From: Apostichopus japonicus
Lineage: Eukaryota > Echinodermata > Holothuroidea > Aspidochirotida > Stichopodidae
NCBI RefSeq assembly: GCF_037975245.1
Contig: NC_092573.1
Span: forward strand, 12,335,001 to 12,399,000
Direction: 5' to 3'
DNA length: 64,000 bases
In this document: positions 11,253-24,100 of the stretch, in pieces
Numbering within the stretch: position 1 is the first letter of the stretch
Layout of the letters: every line of letters starts with the position of its first letter
Notes under the pieces: model-generated
Databases searched by the model: none
Seen by the model: the letters and a program-made list of their open reading frames with translations, nothing else
What the model was told of the DNA's origin: nothing
Translations under genes and position numbers: made by a program

Positions 11253-14002
11253 TCAGATTTCTTGTTTCTTTTGAATTACGATCGCCTCCCAATCATTTCT
11301 TAGCATTGTTTTTCCATCCACTGTCAAAGACAAATCTGGTTCACTCAGACGTTTTAGAATATCTTCAATTACATTTGGAGATTTGTTGAAATGAAAATGT
11401 ACCTCTTGCATGATGAAATCAAACAACATTTGGCCGTCTTTATTGTTGCTATCGAAGCATGGCGTAACATCAACGAACGATTCAACCCTGGTGGTCTCAA
11501 AGGGAATGCTGAGTGTCTTCAATACCTGTTTGATGTCTTCGGCGTTCTTCTGGTTAAAGAAGTTTGCATCGAGCAACTGGAACCGCTTCAGAAACCCCCG
11601 GACATCAGAAAATTCTGCAATAGCCAATGAAAAGAATTAAAATCAAATTAATTAAAAATCAATACATAATTAACAAAACAAGAATGAAAAATAACTGTGG
11701 ATGTAACGAGTCAAGGTCAGGGCACTATTTTGTTTTTAGGAAATCTCGCTAGTGGGGTAAATTATGTAAGGGAGCCCATTTCACGCCGGAAAAATGTGTG
11801 GTACATTGTGACTATTGTTTCTGATTTATGTTGTATTCATAGCAGAACATAGCACAATGGTTAACATAAAAATCATTTACAAAACCGCAAACTGCGAAGA
11901 TTAACGTTATTCTCATATACATGTTCCACTACATTACATGTTCTAACAGCGTCCAACTGTGATGTCCAAGATTTCAGCAATATACAAGGATGAAAAATAA
12001 TAAATATCAATATTCACTCTTGAAAAACATTTAAATCAACAAAGCACAAGTAATTTCAAAACATTAAAGTGACGCTAGACGGAAAAGTGAGGGCGTTAAT
12101 GGCTTAGTGTTATAGGGTTCCCCCCTAAAATCGAATGCTATTCTGCGACTCTCGACAATCATTAACACTATTGTATGATATTTATCGTACACGATATGCA
12201 CTACTACAACCTCAACGTATATAGTCTGAACACCTGAGATGTGTTAAGGCGACTTTTAGATATAATAGTGTAAAAGATACCAAACACTGCCCGGAGTATA
12301 CATACAAAGCTCAACATTGTTAACACACTATTGTTATGCCCAGCAGATTAAAGTTAAATATGAATGTGAGGTGATCCAAGGGGTCAAGTTGTGAAATTTA
12401 TCTATCTCTTACTATTATTGGTATATGCCGTTTTATTACTTTAATGTAATAGATTATGCTGAAAGGGTCCCGACATTCCCACTCCCTCCTCTATACAAAC
12501 TAAATCATCCGGCTCTGGTTCTCACCCTCCATTCCCGAAAAATGACGAAATTTTTCAGGATGGTAACTCGAAAATATATGACTCTATGTTACTTAATGTA
12601 GCGTTATACTTCTGTGTGATATAATCGTTTCCACGTTAATCATATGTTTGTATTATTCCTTTACTGCATAGTCCTATAGAGCATTATGACCTACAATGCA
12701 TATTATTGTCCACGATTGCCTGTCATCACTTAATTTCTATATAAAGTCAATAACAACATGACATTATCATGATATTAAAGTAATTTTAACGCTTAACATT
12801 ACATAATGACGAGTAATCTCTTGACCAATACACATGGAGAGGGTTTCATATATCTTCGTAACCACATCTGTGGTTAAGCCTATAGGAGAGAGACATATAT
12901 AGCATTACCCGCAGTCAATATCAAAAGGAGAATACCACCATCCTCTAAGCAGGCCAGAAACTCTTTGATGGTCTTTTCCAGATTTGGAATATAATACAGC
13001 GAGTGGATGCTGGACACAAAATGAAACTTGGTGCTTGGGATATCCGTGAGTGTAAGATCATCGTAATACTGTTGCCACGTCGTTTGGTTCCAGTCCCATT
13101 CCACTGAGAGCAAACTCTCCTCCGCTGCATTCTCTTTGAACCTATCAATGTACGATAGCATGGGTTCAACAATAGTGCTGCAAACGTCAGGAAACTTTCT
13201 CAATATGCATGAAATGAGTTTACAATCCATAAACCCTGAGGAGCAAAAACCCGGAAACAAAGAGAGAAACAAACAAAAGACAGAGAAACGATTTTATAAA
13301 TATTAGCTGTTACATGTTAATGAACAATTTAGTAACATCATCTATGAAATTTGAGTAATAGCAATCTTAGCCTCAAGTTGACGATTCTCATGAGTTAAAA
13401 AGATATAGTACACGAAGGATCTATTTGTTTGTAATTTTTGATGTAATTTTGTAGTTTTCCCCCTTAAGGCAAACTTTCATGCCCCTGCTGCCCCTCGATA
13501 TCTGTACCCCCGGTCGCCCTCTGTTTGCCCCTTCCCACAGAATCCCACAGAACCTTCGTTTGGTAATTGGTTATAACATCAGAGGGTTGTAAGGGGTTAA
13601 ATCAAACTTTATACATGCAATGCAGGACAGTGTGTGACATCTTCACTAATGGTGAGGTGCATGGTATCTTCTCTCTTGCCTCCCTTCCCTGTCCCCTCCT
13701 CCCTCGTCCCCCTTCTTCTGCCCTCATCTAATCGGCACCCGTCTGTGTCGGGAATTACAGTGCTCCACGTGTCCACCAGCATTTTAACACAACTTACCTG
13801 ACGCAGATCCAATACCAAGAGTTCTTAGTTTGGTTCCACCTTCTACGAGACCTTTGCTTAATTTTTCCACCACGACCTTGGGAAATACCTCTTCTGCCCA
13901 TTTCGATAGGATTTCATGTTTTGAAGAATACTTGCAAAAAACGTCGAAGGCCTTCGCGTAGTGATTGTGGTTATCGATTAGTCGTCGGTTATTCGAATCC
14001 AT
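11253..14002 (-). CDS. HNMT: HNMT-like SAM-dependent methyltransferase, copy 1
   Basis: Three exons on the minus strand: 14002-13798, 13235-12909 and 11614-11253, joined by GT/AG introns in matching phase (1 and 1), giving 297 residues (human HNMT has 292). The start MDSNNRRLIDNHNHY aligns with the HNMT N-terminus without gaps. Exon 1 ends in the glycine-rich SAM loop LGIGSASG. Exon 2 holds the VEP motif expected to bind the SAM ribose and the SIHSLYYI segment. Exon 3 ends in RNDWEAIVIQ, keeping the Asn that matches human Asn283. By eye, human Glu28 is Lys28 here and Gln143 is His, so the substrate may not be histamine. Expected to be cytosolic. Neighbours give no functional hint. Confidence 0.88.
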
Positions 14003-15136
14003 GTTCCGTAACCTAATAATTAAGAACCAAGAATGAAACCAATGGTTAACCGTTGTTATTGATGCGTTACACACTTTATGGGGTGGAGGTGGGGAGGATG
14101 AGCTCACAACCAAAAGTCATTATTATAGTAACCTTGCGAGTTGACGTTTCGATCCTAGCAGGATTTTCTTCAGAGACTGATGCTGCCGTAGGATTGAAAC
14201 GTCAGGCCCACTTACTTGTAAACATTATCTTATACACGGGCTCTTTAATGGATAAGCAGTTTGCTAACAGGTTTTGTTTTATTTAATTTAGCTAATATAC
14301 ATATAAAAACGGAAACTACGTAAGTAGAGGAATTGTAACAATTATAAAATTAAGAAGATTAAAAATAGTTGTCCGATCATCTGTATAAGCAGAAGGAAAA
14401 AGAATATAAGAGTGTAGTGAAAAATTGCAAATTGTTTTTAAGTTGGTTACAAGATGGAATAATCCATGTTTACTTGTAGTAAATGCAATGCATAAATACC
14501 GGAAAACAAGTGTATAGAAACAAGCTGGTTGACCTTCAGATGAAACACAAACCAGATTAATAATGTTGTATTTACATATAGGCATGTGCACTTCTTTTAT
14601 TGTAAATAATAACACATGGCGTATAATATACAATATATTTCTTTGTAGACCCAAACTGATTTTTTTTTAAGAAAGAATCTTGCAATCATTATGTTCTTTT
14701 ATGTTTGCTATTTGAAGTTAAAAGCTAATCAAATGATCTGCTACTTGAAGAAATAGTTTTAATGGCCAAGAAGAGGGCGCCGTCATAGATCAATTGGGAA
14801 CCAGTTCTACTACAACGAACCATTTATATTTGTATACAAAAATATATCATTGTAGTGCGTGGTGAAGGTCAATGTTAGTTACCGATGGTTCATATTCAAT
14901 GGAGGGGTCTTCGTTATTGCAACTGTTTTGATTTTTTTATGGTGTCACGAAGAAGCCAATTCTGCCTTTGGTCCCTTAGCGTTGACCAAAGCTATATTGT
15001 GTAATGTTTATAAACAAAACTCTAGCTAGCATGTGTCTGCAATATAAACGAATAATGATGACTAAAACCATCAGAACCAAGCTGTCAAAGCAGAGAATAC
15101 ACATAGTCCTGGACAGTGATTGGTGAAATTGAACTA
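14003..15136. other. Non-coding region upstream of HNMT-like copy 1
   Basis: AT-rich DNA continuous with copy 2 (56403-57536). It contains a word pair GTTTCGATCCTAGCAGGA / TAGGATTGAAACGTC at 14147-14203 that can form a loose hairpin. This would hold the HNMT promoter, but I see no clear TATA or other core element that I can assign. Confidence 0.45.
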
Positions 15137-15156
15137 CACTGTAAAAACTAAAAGGG
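15137..15156 (+). repeat. Left terminal inverted repeat of the 15.3-kb element
   Basis: CACTGTAAAAACTAAAAGGG, facing its imperfect partner at 30433-30452. It is followed at once by a small palindrome TTTACCCC..AGGGTAAA, the same core motif that fills the subterminal repeats. Confidence 0.88.
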
Positions 15157-15224
15157 TTTATTTACCCCAAAATAGGGTAAATGTAAATCCCGCATGTGGA
15201 CACAAAGTATGGGTATTTATAACC

Positions 15225-15950
15225 ACATTTAGATGTGCATTTACCCTTTATTGTGTCGCTATGCAGGATTTACATTTACCCACTATTTGGTTTCTTTTAC
15301 ACAATTTAGGTGTGAATTTACCCATTATTGTGTTGCTATGCAGGATTTACATTTACCCACTATTTGGTTACTTTTACACAATTTATTTGTAAGTTTACCC
15401 TTTATTGTGTTGCTATGCAGGATTTACATTTACCCACTATTTGGTTACTTTAACACAATTTAGGTGTGAATTTACCCATATTTGTGTTGCTATGCAGGAT
15501 TTACATTTACCCACTATTTGGTTACTTTAACACAATTTAGGTGTGAATTTACCCATATTTGTGTTGCTATGCAGGATTTACATTTACCCACTATTTGGTT
15601 ACTTTAACACAATTTAGGTGTCGATTTACCCATATTTGTGTTGCTATGCAGGATTTACATTTACCCACTATTTGGTTACTTTAACACAACTTAGGTGTGA
15701 ATTTGCCCATATTTGTGTTGCTATGCAGGATTTACATTTACCCACTATTTGGTTACTTTGACACAATTTAGGTGTGAATTTACCCATATTTGTGTTGCTA
15801 TGCAGGATTTACATTTACCCACTATTTGGTTACTTTAACACAACTTAGGTGTCAATTTACCATTATTTGAGTTGCTAAGCAAGACTCACATTTACCCACT
15901 ATTTGGTTACTTTTAAACAATATAGGTGTAAATTTATGACTTAGTTGTGT
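15225..15950. repeat. 77-bp subterminal tandem repeats, 9 units
   Basis: The landmark ATGCAGG recurs at 15261, 15338, 15415, 15492, 15569, 15646, 15723 and 15800, exactly 77 bp apart; a ninth, degraded unit follows near 15877. Each unit has two or three TTTACCC words. CACTA elements are known to carry subterminal motifs that bind an element-coded protein, so these are the likely binding sites. The right end (30040-30440) has looser GGGTAAA/TTTACCC words but no regular array. Confidence 0.9.
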
Positions 15951-18110
15951 TGATGTGTGGGATTATTCCATTAGATCTTTTGGTACTATTATGCTTAAGA
16001 TGTACAACTACCTCTTTGATGCTGCTGCACATAATTTACAATTATATTAAAGGTATTCTGTATTGGCCCAAAATTATAGCATGCTATAATCGCTAGATGT
16101 TTTCAAAGAATACTTTCCTGGAGGTCACTACCCTCCAATGGTTCACAGACATTCTACATTGAGCACACAAGATGACTGAATGTCTCAGTGAGAAAAATTT
16201 CCTCAAGAGTGGTAATAAAAACAGTTCAGAATTTTAAGCAAAGATGACCATATTTGGCCAACACAGCATACCTTCATTGGGCTACATAACACAATGCAAT
16301 TTAATTGTGCAGATTCTTGAATTAATATAATGGGTAAGAATGTTAAATTAGGAGAAAACTAGAAACTTCAAACATGAATACTACACTGCATAAACGTGAT
16401 ATGAATAATCAATGCAATAGCATGTTTATATCAATCTAGGAATATTCATGCATAATGTACAATATGGTGAAGCAACACTTAAAGTTGGTAACATATGTGT
16501 ATACTAGTAAAACCTTGACTAAAAAATGTTACATTTACTAATGTATGATCACATTTTCTCAACAATTGGAAACTGCCACAACCCATTACTAGGCATGTCA
16601 GGTATTAAACCATGTAACAATTTTCATTTACATCGATGAATACATTTGTAAAATTAAGGTGTGCCAATCTTTTAACATTAACATAAATCTCTATTGACCA
16701 CAAATATTACTTTCAGGTTGTCTGTTATGATTATGCTGTATCACTGTCACCTTAAAAATCTGGTATCACTCAAAAAGTGCATTACTTTGGCATAACATTG
16801 GTAAAAAAGACCATAACTCCCACTTTTATAAAATGGCTCAGCAAAAAATTGAGAAACTTGGAGAATATTGGGATAAACAATAATAACTTACTAATAAAAA
16901 CAATTTGTATGTAAACAACTAACTTTGCAAATCAATGCAGGTACATCAACATGCTTTTGTTTATGATCAAACCCATCAGTTCTCACTGACCATGAATGTT
17001 GCATCAACACAATAAAGGTTTACATGATAAGACCTGTATGTTACTAAGTTGTAAATTAATAACTCTAAAACATACCTTAACTCTAATGTATGATTAATTA
17101 TACAGTTCTTAGTGCTTTAACATTTCATGTTGATTTATCTTGAATACAACAGTACACTCAAAAAGTTGCATTAGAGTGGTGCATGTTTATGTGCACCACC
17201 CCCACCCCACCAACCAAATTTTGTTGTGACAGAACAAGCCACAATATATGGAACTTTCTTGTCACTGATCTAATTGTTCCAGCAATTGTCTCCATGATTT
17301 TATTTATATGTGCATCAAGCATTACAAAGATTATCGATAACAACTTCCTGGTCTTGGTATAAATTGACAAAAACAAAATCAAATCGAGCAAAGATACGGT
17401 GATGCTTAAGTTTAGGCCTATGATTGTGAATGATCACCATTAACCATCTGTGTTGAGTGTAACCGAGGCTAACTGAGGAAGACTTGCATTCAATTAGTCT
17501 ACACTAAGCTTGCTTCAACTAGGCTGAACGTTAAACCTTAATCACTATACCCCTCTATGTTTATTGTAGACCCCACAATTTATCACAAAATATTACTGTA
17601 CACAATTTGCTATTCTTAATGCTCATCAATCTTGGTTTGAATGTATAAAAAATTTACTGGCTTAGATAATTTGCTTAATATCAACTAATTGCTGTTTGGC
17701 CTTCTTATTACACCCAGTTCTAATTGTATTAACAGCTTATTATTGACTTTACTATATGACACCTTTTATAAAGTTGCATTAGTGTTCCAACTAAATTTTC
17801 GCCCCCAACTTTGCTCTTCGTCATAACAAGGCATGTCACAGCACTTCAAACTTGTAGTTGCCCCTGATCTCACTGTTTCACCAATATTGTAATGTTTAGT
17901 ATTATATATCATTTAAGTGTACTAAGAATTACCCAAATTATCATTTTACACATTATTTGTCTTGTAAAATTGTGCTAACAAACTAAATCCCTGAAAACAA
18001 CACTATGCAAATCCAGCAAACAATCTGAAAAACATAACTAACAATAATTCTGGGTCAACAAATAACAGAAAAACAATAGAACTTGAAGAAAAGTCACAAA
18101 ATGAAATAAA
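15951..18110. other. Non-coding left interior of the transposon
   Basis: AT-rich DNA between the subterminal repeats and the 3' end of the accessory gene. I found no exon-like frame with splice sites and no element that I can name. It probably holds the 3' UTR and end-recognition sequence. Confidence 0.45.
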
Positions 18111-21100
18111 TCATGCTTGAAGTTTTGCAATTAATGAAATGATCTTTTGAGGCAATTTCCCCTTGTCTTTGCATTGCAGCAGAACATTTTGCAGAAATGT
18201 CAGTGTTCCTTTTACTTTGCCGTTATACTGTATGTTGAAAACATAATATGTTGCCAGCAGGATTAGAACTGCCTCAGGGAAAGATGCTGCAGTACTGCAT
18301 TTTTCGTTTTCTGCAATGATTGTTATGTTTGATGGGTCCAGCGGATCCCCAGTGTATGTTATGACCGGTGTGCTGATTTCAACATCCGAGCTAACCTATC
18401 AAACAATGAAATAAATAGGATGATTAATTCCTGATAACACATTTTCAAAGGTAATCCAGCTTCTTCAGAATCACATACACTAAACTTGCATTTGATAATA
18501 TTACTTGGGAGCTGATTTGAATAAGCATCATTTCTAGCTATAAATGAATATTGCGAATGTTTCTATAACTCAGGGTATATATAAACCAGAATGTCAAATA
18601 ACTTAGTGATTCCTTGCCATTATGAAGCAACATTAGATGGCATATTTTCCAACTTCCACCGTGCTGACCTGATATCACCAGAAGTGCCATTGGCCTTAGA
18701 GTATCGAATAATAGGTGCCTATATAAGAAGATTGAATTTGAAACCAACTATCATTTCTTCAGCGATCAACTTTATTAAGACTTGGCTCTAATTGAAGACA
18801 AGTGAACTGTGACCTCCATACAAAACATTCGGGATTTGCTACTTACCAAATGCTACCTAAATTCAATTCATGATATGTGGTGGTAATTAAAGGGTTCAGG
18901 TTTTCATGTTTGTTGATCTCAAATGACCTCTGACCACAATCAAAAACAGGAAGAACCACCTACTCACCAAGGGTTACCTTGTGTTATCTTTTAATTCAAA
19001 GAAAAAATAGGGATCATCTGCTCACCAGGGCTATCTACATATTACTCTTGAAGTGCAAACCATCTTTCACTTCTTGAGGTATAGTGTTTACAAACCGAGG
19101 CCTCACACACACCCCGATCAGCATTGCATAGATTTCTTTGGCCTTAGAAGGGTTATCGACATATTACTCTTTACATCTTTTGCAAGTTTACAAATAATAC
19201 ACCAACTAATGAAAGGGTTATTAAAATGGGAAGCTTACATCATCATCACTGTTTATAAACAGAAAGTTGCGATCTTCTTTCAGGAAGCCAGGTAGTATCC
19301 AGAGAGCTGCGGTCCATGTAGCATCTGTAGCAGAAATAAACACTGAAGTTATTGTCTTCATTCAGTGTAAATGAATGTAAAATGTAACACAACAGTAAAA
19401 AATTTCATGCTGATTTCCTGAAAATAACATAATGATTTAGTAAGTTGATGTAGTGTATCAATGCAGTTTTATCTCTGCACTCTTAAAAATAACTACATTG
19501 AAGTGTTCCTTAATTAATGTTTTATTGCAGGATTCAGTAAACCATCTAATTCATCCAATGACGACACTGTTGCTACTTTGCCTCATATGGTCACAACTTG
19601 TCTCCTTGCTCAGATTATCCTGTATATATGAAACAGGATTGGCCACATTTTTCTTCATTATCTTGAAAGACCTTGGATTTTTTTTTAAGTTTTCAAACAT
19701 CTGCCATCAGTTTAACTAATTTATATTTTAAGAAGCTGACAAAATGCTTGTCTCAATTGAAACTGTTAAGACATATCTCCTAGTCTACATAATAGTAAAC
19801 TTTTTTATTATTTTTGGTAATTAACTCAGCACTTTGAGATGTTAACTTACCCCTTTTGTCTTTTTCTGTCAATTGCTGAATAAAGTTGTTGTATTCAACA
19901 AGGAATCGAAGAGTGCCCTTTGAGTGATTTGTGTTGTAGGTGATGATCTTTGCTGCAATGTCATCAAGATTTTTGTAGAACATCTCCGACACTGCATCCC
20001 AACTGATGATGGCTGAAAAATCTTCTATGATCTATGAATTAAGGTAATAAAAAGGATGATAATGACATTGTATTAATAAATAACTTTCAAACAGGAACTT
20101 TCAGCCAAGTATTCGTGTTAGATCATTAAGTCAGTAAAAGAATCTTGTTTTGGCAGTTATTCATGATTTTCTTCAGTCAAACCTCTATTTTAGTAGAAAT
20201 TCTAAACATTCAAATACTCTTACATATCATCCATGGTATTTAGATTCACCTACTTTTTTGAAAATCCCTGTCAAAGCTAACAATGTGTTTCTTCCATGGT
20301 AAATAAAACAGCTATGATAAGCTCACTTGGCAGGTTAATTTGTGGCAAAATGCACTCATGACCCTTTTCCTTGAACTTTGTCTACCTCAAATGATTCTTG
20401 AACTAAAAAAGGTAGGAATCATCTACTAACCAAATGCAATCAACATTCTAAGGGATTTTTAAGAAGCCAGTAACTGACAATTTTAACACTTATTGCACTG
20501 TGTTTCATGAATATCAGCTATGATTCAAGGAAGCTTCCCTTCCTGAGAAATCCTGAGAGCAAGCTATGCAGCATGAACACAAGTTCATTCACCCTTACAT
20601 ACACAAGCCTTAACATTGGCTTATGATTTCGTCAAACCAACAATTTCCAGTGTAGAACATTATAATCATAAGTCTTAATAATTAGGAATCATATGTTTGA
20701 AATTACCTGTTCTGCACAAAATAGAGTAGGAAATTTGCCTCTGATTTCTGCTATTGGTGGTTTCTCCTCAAGTACAAGTCTCCTTCTCTCTCCAAATGTC
20801 AGTGCCATTAATGACTTAATTTTGTTCTTGTCTTGTTTTTTCTTTGTTGATTCCTTTTGTAGTTCCTTAATGTGCAGTTTGATAGTCTCCTCTGTTTCAC
20901 CCTCAGGTAGAGTCCAATCAGCTCCGTCTTTTCGTTCTCCCTCGTCAGTTGTTGCATGTGTAGATGTCTTCCTCTTCTTCACAACTACATCCCTCGTCAT
21001 GTGTCTCCTCTCATTTCTGAACTTATCTTTGAGTGCATTTTTCAATGCATCCTACAAAACCAAGATACGAATGAATGAATGGAAGCTGCAGTATGATGAG

Positions 21101-24100
21101 ATAATCTGATATCAATGTTACATATTCTGTTAAAATACCTTTCTTCAGTCTGGACTTGTAATTTAAAGAGCTATGAAATTGTGATGAACACTTGAACACA
21201 AAGTATATTGTAATTTTGTTACAAGGTCTTAAAAACAGCTGAACAATTCAAATTAAACTTCAACACTATTGTTAGGTATAAAACTCGGCAACCTCACAAT
21301 GTAATTTATGCACATGTTTCATCATGTCACCTCACCCATTTTAAAGAGTAGACACCTTGATCTTACAAGCATGCACATCTGGACATTCATGTCAGATGCA
21401 TGCACAATGTGTACTGGTTCATGCATCTTCTCAGGTAGGCCAGTAAATTATATGAATATGTATGTATACATATATGTCACAGGAGGGGGCTAATGTGCAA
21501 ACATCTGCATGTATACAAGACCCCAGACTACAATATCCCCCCCTCCCCCACCCACCCTGTGCTGCAGCAGTTCAACCCTTGCATCCACCCAGTTAAGTTC
21601 CCTCAAACTGAAAAGTACTTTTACAAACCAACAGCAAAATTAATCTATAGTGGATGTAAGATTTTGCCCTTGAAATGGCAGGAGAAACAATCTAGTTTTG
21701 AATGCCCCATCATTTGATGTCTTTATTAAAAAGATCCAGCTGTACATAGTTCTTCACTAGCACCAGCTACTGGATATAAAAATGGCTTTTGACAATTAAG
21801 CAAATACAGTGAAAATAGTCTCCTGTCTACCTGAAAAGCACCAATTTGACTGATACCATTAGTAGTGGTAGTTTTGTACAAAGTAGTCGAAATTACACAA
21901 TCTAGTCAGGTGCTTTTTATATGTACATATACGCCCACCTTCTAGATAATAAATGAAGAGCTTAATCATATACTTACATAAGGCTCACAGAATGGTAATT
22001 TGATTGCCAAGTTTGGAAAGGACTTTATGACTGCTTTAGCTGCTGTATTGTATTGATCTGTAGTAGGATACCTACAAAAAAGAATATCACTTTATAGTTG
22101 ATTCACATACAGGGTTAGTGCCAGCTGTAAAATTTAGGAGGGGGGGGCAATTACCCACTTAACCAACTCTTTTGGGGGGGTTTAGTATATTGGGGGAGCC
22201 TTTTTAAAATGTGGAGTGAAAGGAAAAGATGGTACTGTCTGGGGCTCCAAAAGCTCCAGTTTTTAACCTTCATATCAGCAGGACAGGGCTTGGTTGGGTG
22301 AGACTCATACAGGCCCAATGATCTCCCATAATAGAAATTTCTTATGTTACGGGATACTGCGGACCATCTCTATAGTGGTCTCTTGTATCATTCTTGAAGA
22401 TATATTGTCTAAATTGTTTTGTTTTTACTATGTAATTCTTAATTCCTTGTTTTAGTCTGATGTTGATCTGGGATTGAAATAAACCTTACACACACAAACA
22501 CCAAAAATTACATTTTTAAAATAATATCAACAACTTATTTTGCAACTTAATAATAACAGTGAAAAGTTCACCCATTTACCCACTAACCATCAAGTCCTGC
22601 TTGTACTAAGTACCTTACCTAGCACCCCCATTCCCCCCAGACAGGCTGAGTCAGCTAAAAGGCTATGATTTTATATTTGAGGTCGCTGTCTGAGCTTGTT
22701 TGTTTTGGTAATGTGGATATCCCCATCTGAAGTTAAAATATCAACAGAACTTTAACAAAGTTGTAACCACATCATTCCAAGGTTCCACAATATTAAAATC
22801 TGTAGGTTATTGACACATGACGTCTTTATATGCAAAAAATCAAATGCGAAAATACAGGCTTCCAAAGGTGTTATTGTTCCAGGTTAAATAACACCACAAT
22901 TTCAAAGATGGCATACTTACACATTGACATATTTCAAAGCTAGTAATTCTGAGATGTTGAAAAGTCAAGATTCCAAAGACTTGTGCATTATGCATGCGTA
23001 TGACATTTGAAGGCAAAAATTTACACTGGTTTAGCATTAGTGATTGAAAAGACAAAATATTAATATTCAAATAGGGAAAGGTACTTACACAGTAAACAAA
23101 CACATTTTGTCAAATGTAGCTTGGATTACAGCAGATTTAATTCTGTTGCTGACAGGTCCCCCTTTTAATAGTTCTACCAAGATGTCTCTCCTAACATCAT
23201 CTTGATGCAGCTCAAACTTGTTTGGCCATGGCAAGAACTTTTCTTCTTCATGAAAACTATCAAGCATGCAAAAAGGGTAAACAAAACTTTATTAGCAAAA
23301 TGTATAGAATTAGCACTTTCAATAAAGTGACCCTAAACAAATTTTACATGAACAATACAGATTATACTTTGACACAGGTTGAACAGCTTGATTTTCACTA
23401 CTTCAGCTGTAAGTTGTTGAACATGCATGTCAGTACTTAGCAAAATGTGACTTCATATTAAATGGCCTCTTCAAATAAGGGGCTTTGTACTGAACTTCTT
23501 TAGGGAATGTGTGGGACTTACTGTTAACCAACCAAGTTCCACCAACCCCCCACCCCCATACCCTAATATATTGTAGTGATAGCTTAAAGAGAAAATGCAG
23601 TCACCCTGATTTGAATTAGTATACTGTAGTATAATATTTCTATTATGGCTCTTCCTACTCATGTGACAATGTTTTTGTTACTGAATTGTTGAATTCATGC
23701 ACCATAACTCTTAGATTTGTCTTTTATATGCAATATTTATGTTCTAAAATGCCATAAAATATAATTGTAAGGTCAGCACCAGAAATTTGCAAGGTTTAGC
23801 TGATATTGCAAATTAGTTTGGGGCAACTGCTTATTCCCTTAAATAAGCTCTTTTTTGCTTCTGTCAAGGTAGGATAATAATTCAAACATGAAATGTTACA
23901 TGTCTTACCTGTCTGAAACATCACTGGTACAAGGTACATCTCTTTCATTTCCAGCCAATATAATGGTGTCATCTGAACTTGAAGAGCTTGTAAATGAACT
24001 GGCACTGAGGCATGCAACTGACAAAGGAAAGGAGTGTCCAAAATATGTATTATAAATTATTTTTCTAATTTGCAAAACCCCAGGATGTAAAGATTAAATA

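Noticed and set aside
15120-15463. Open frames over the 77-bp repeats
   Set aside because: Products of the subterminal tandem repeat; they break where units diverge.
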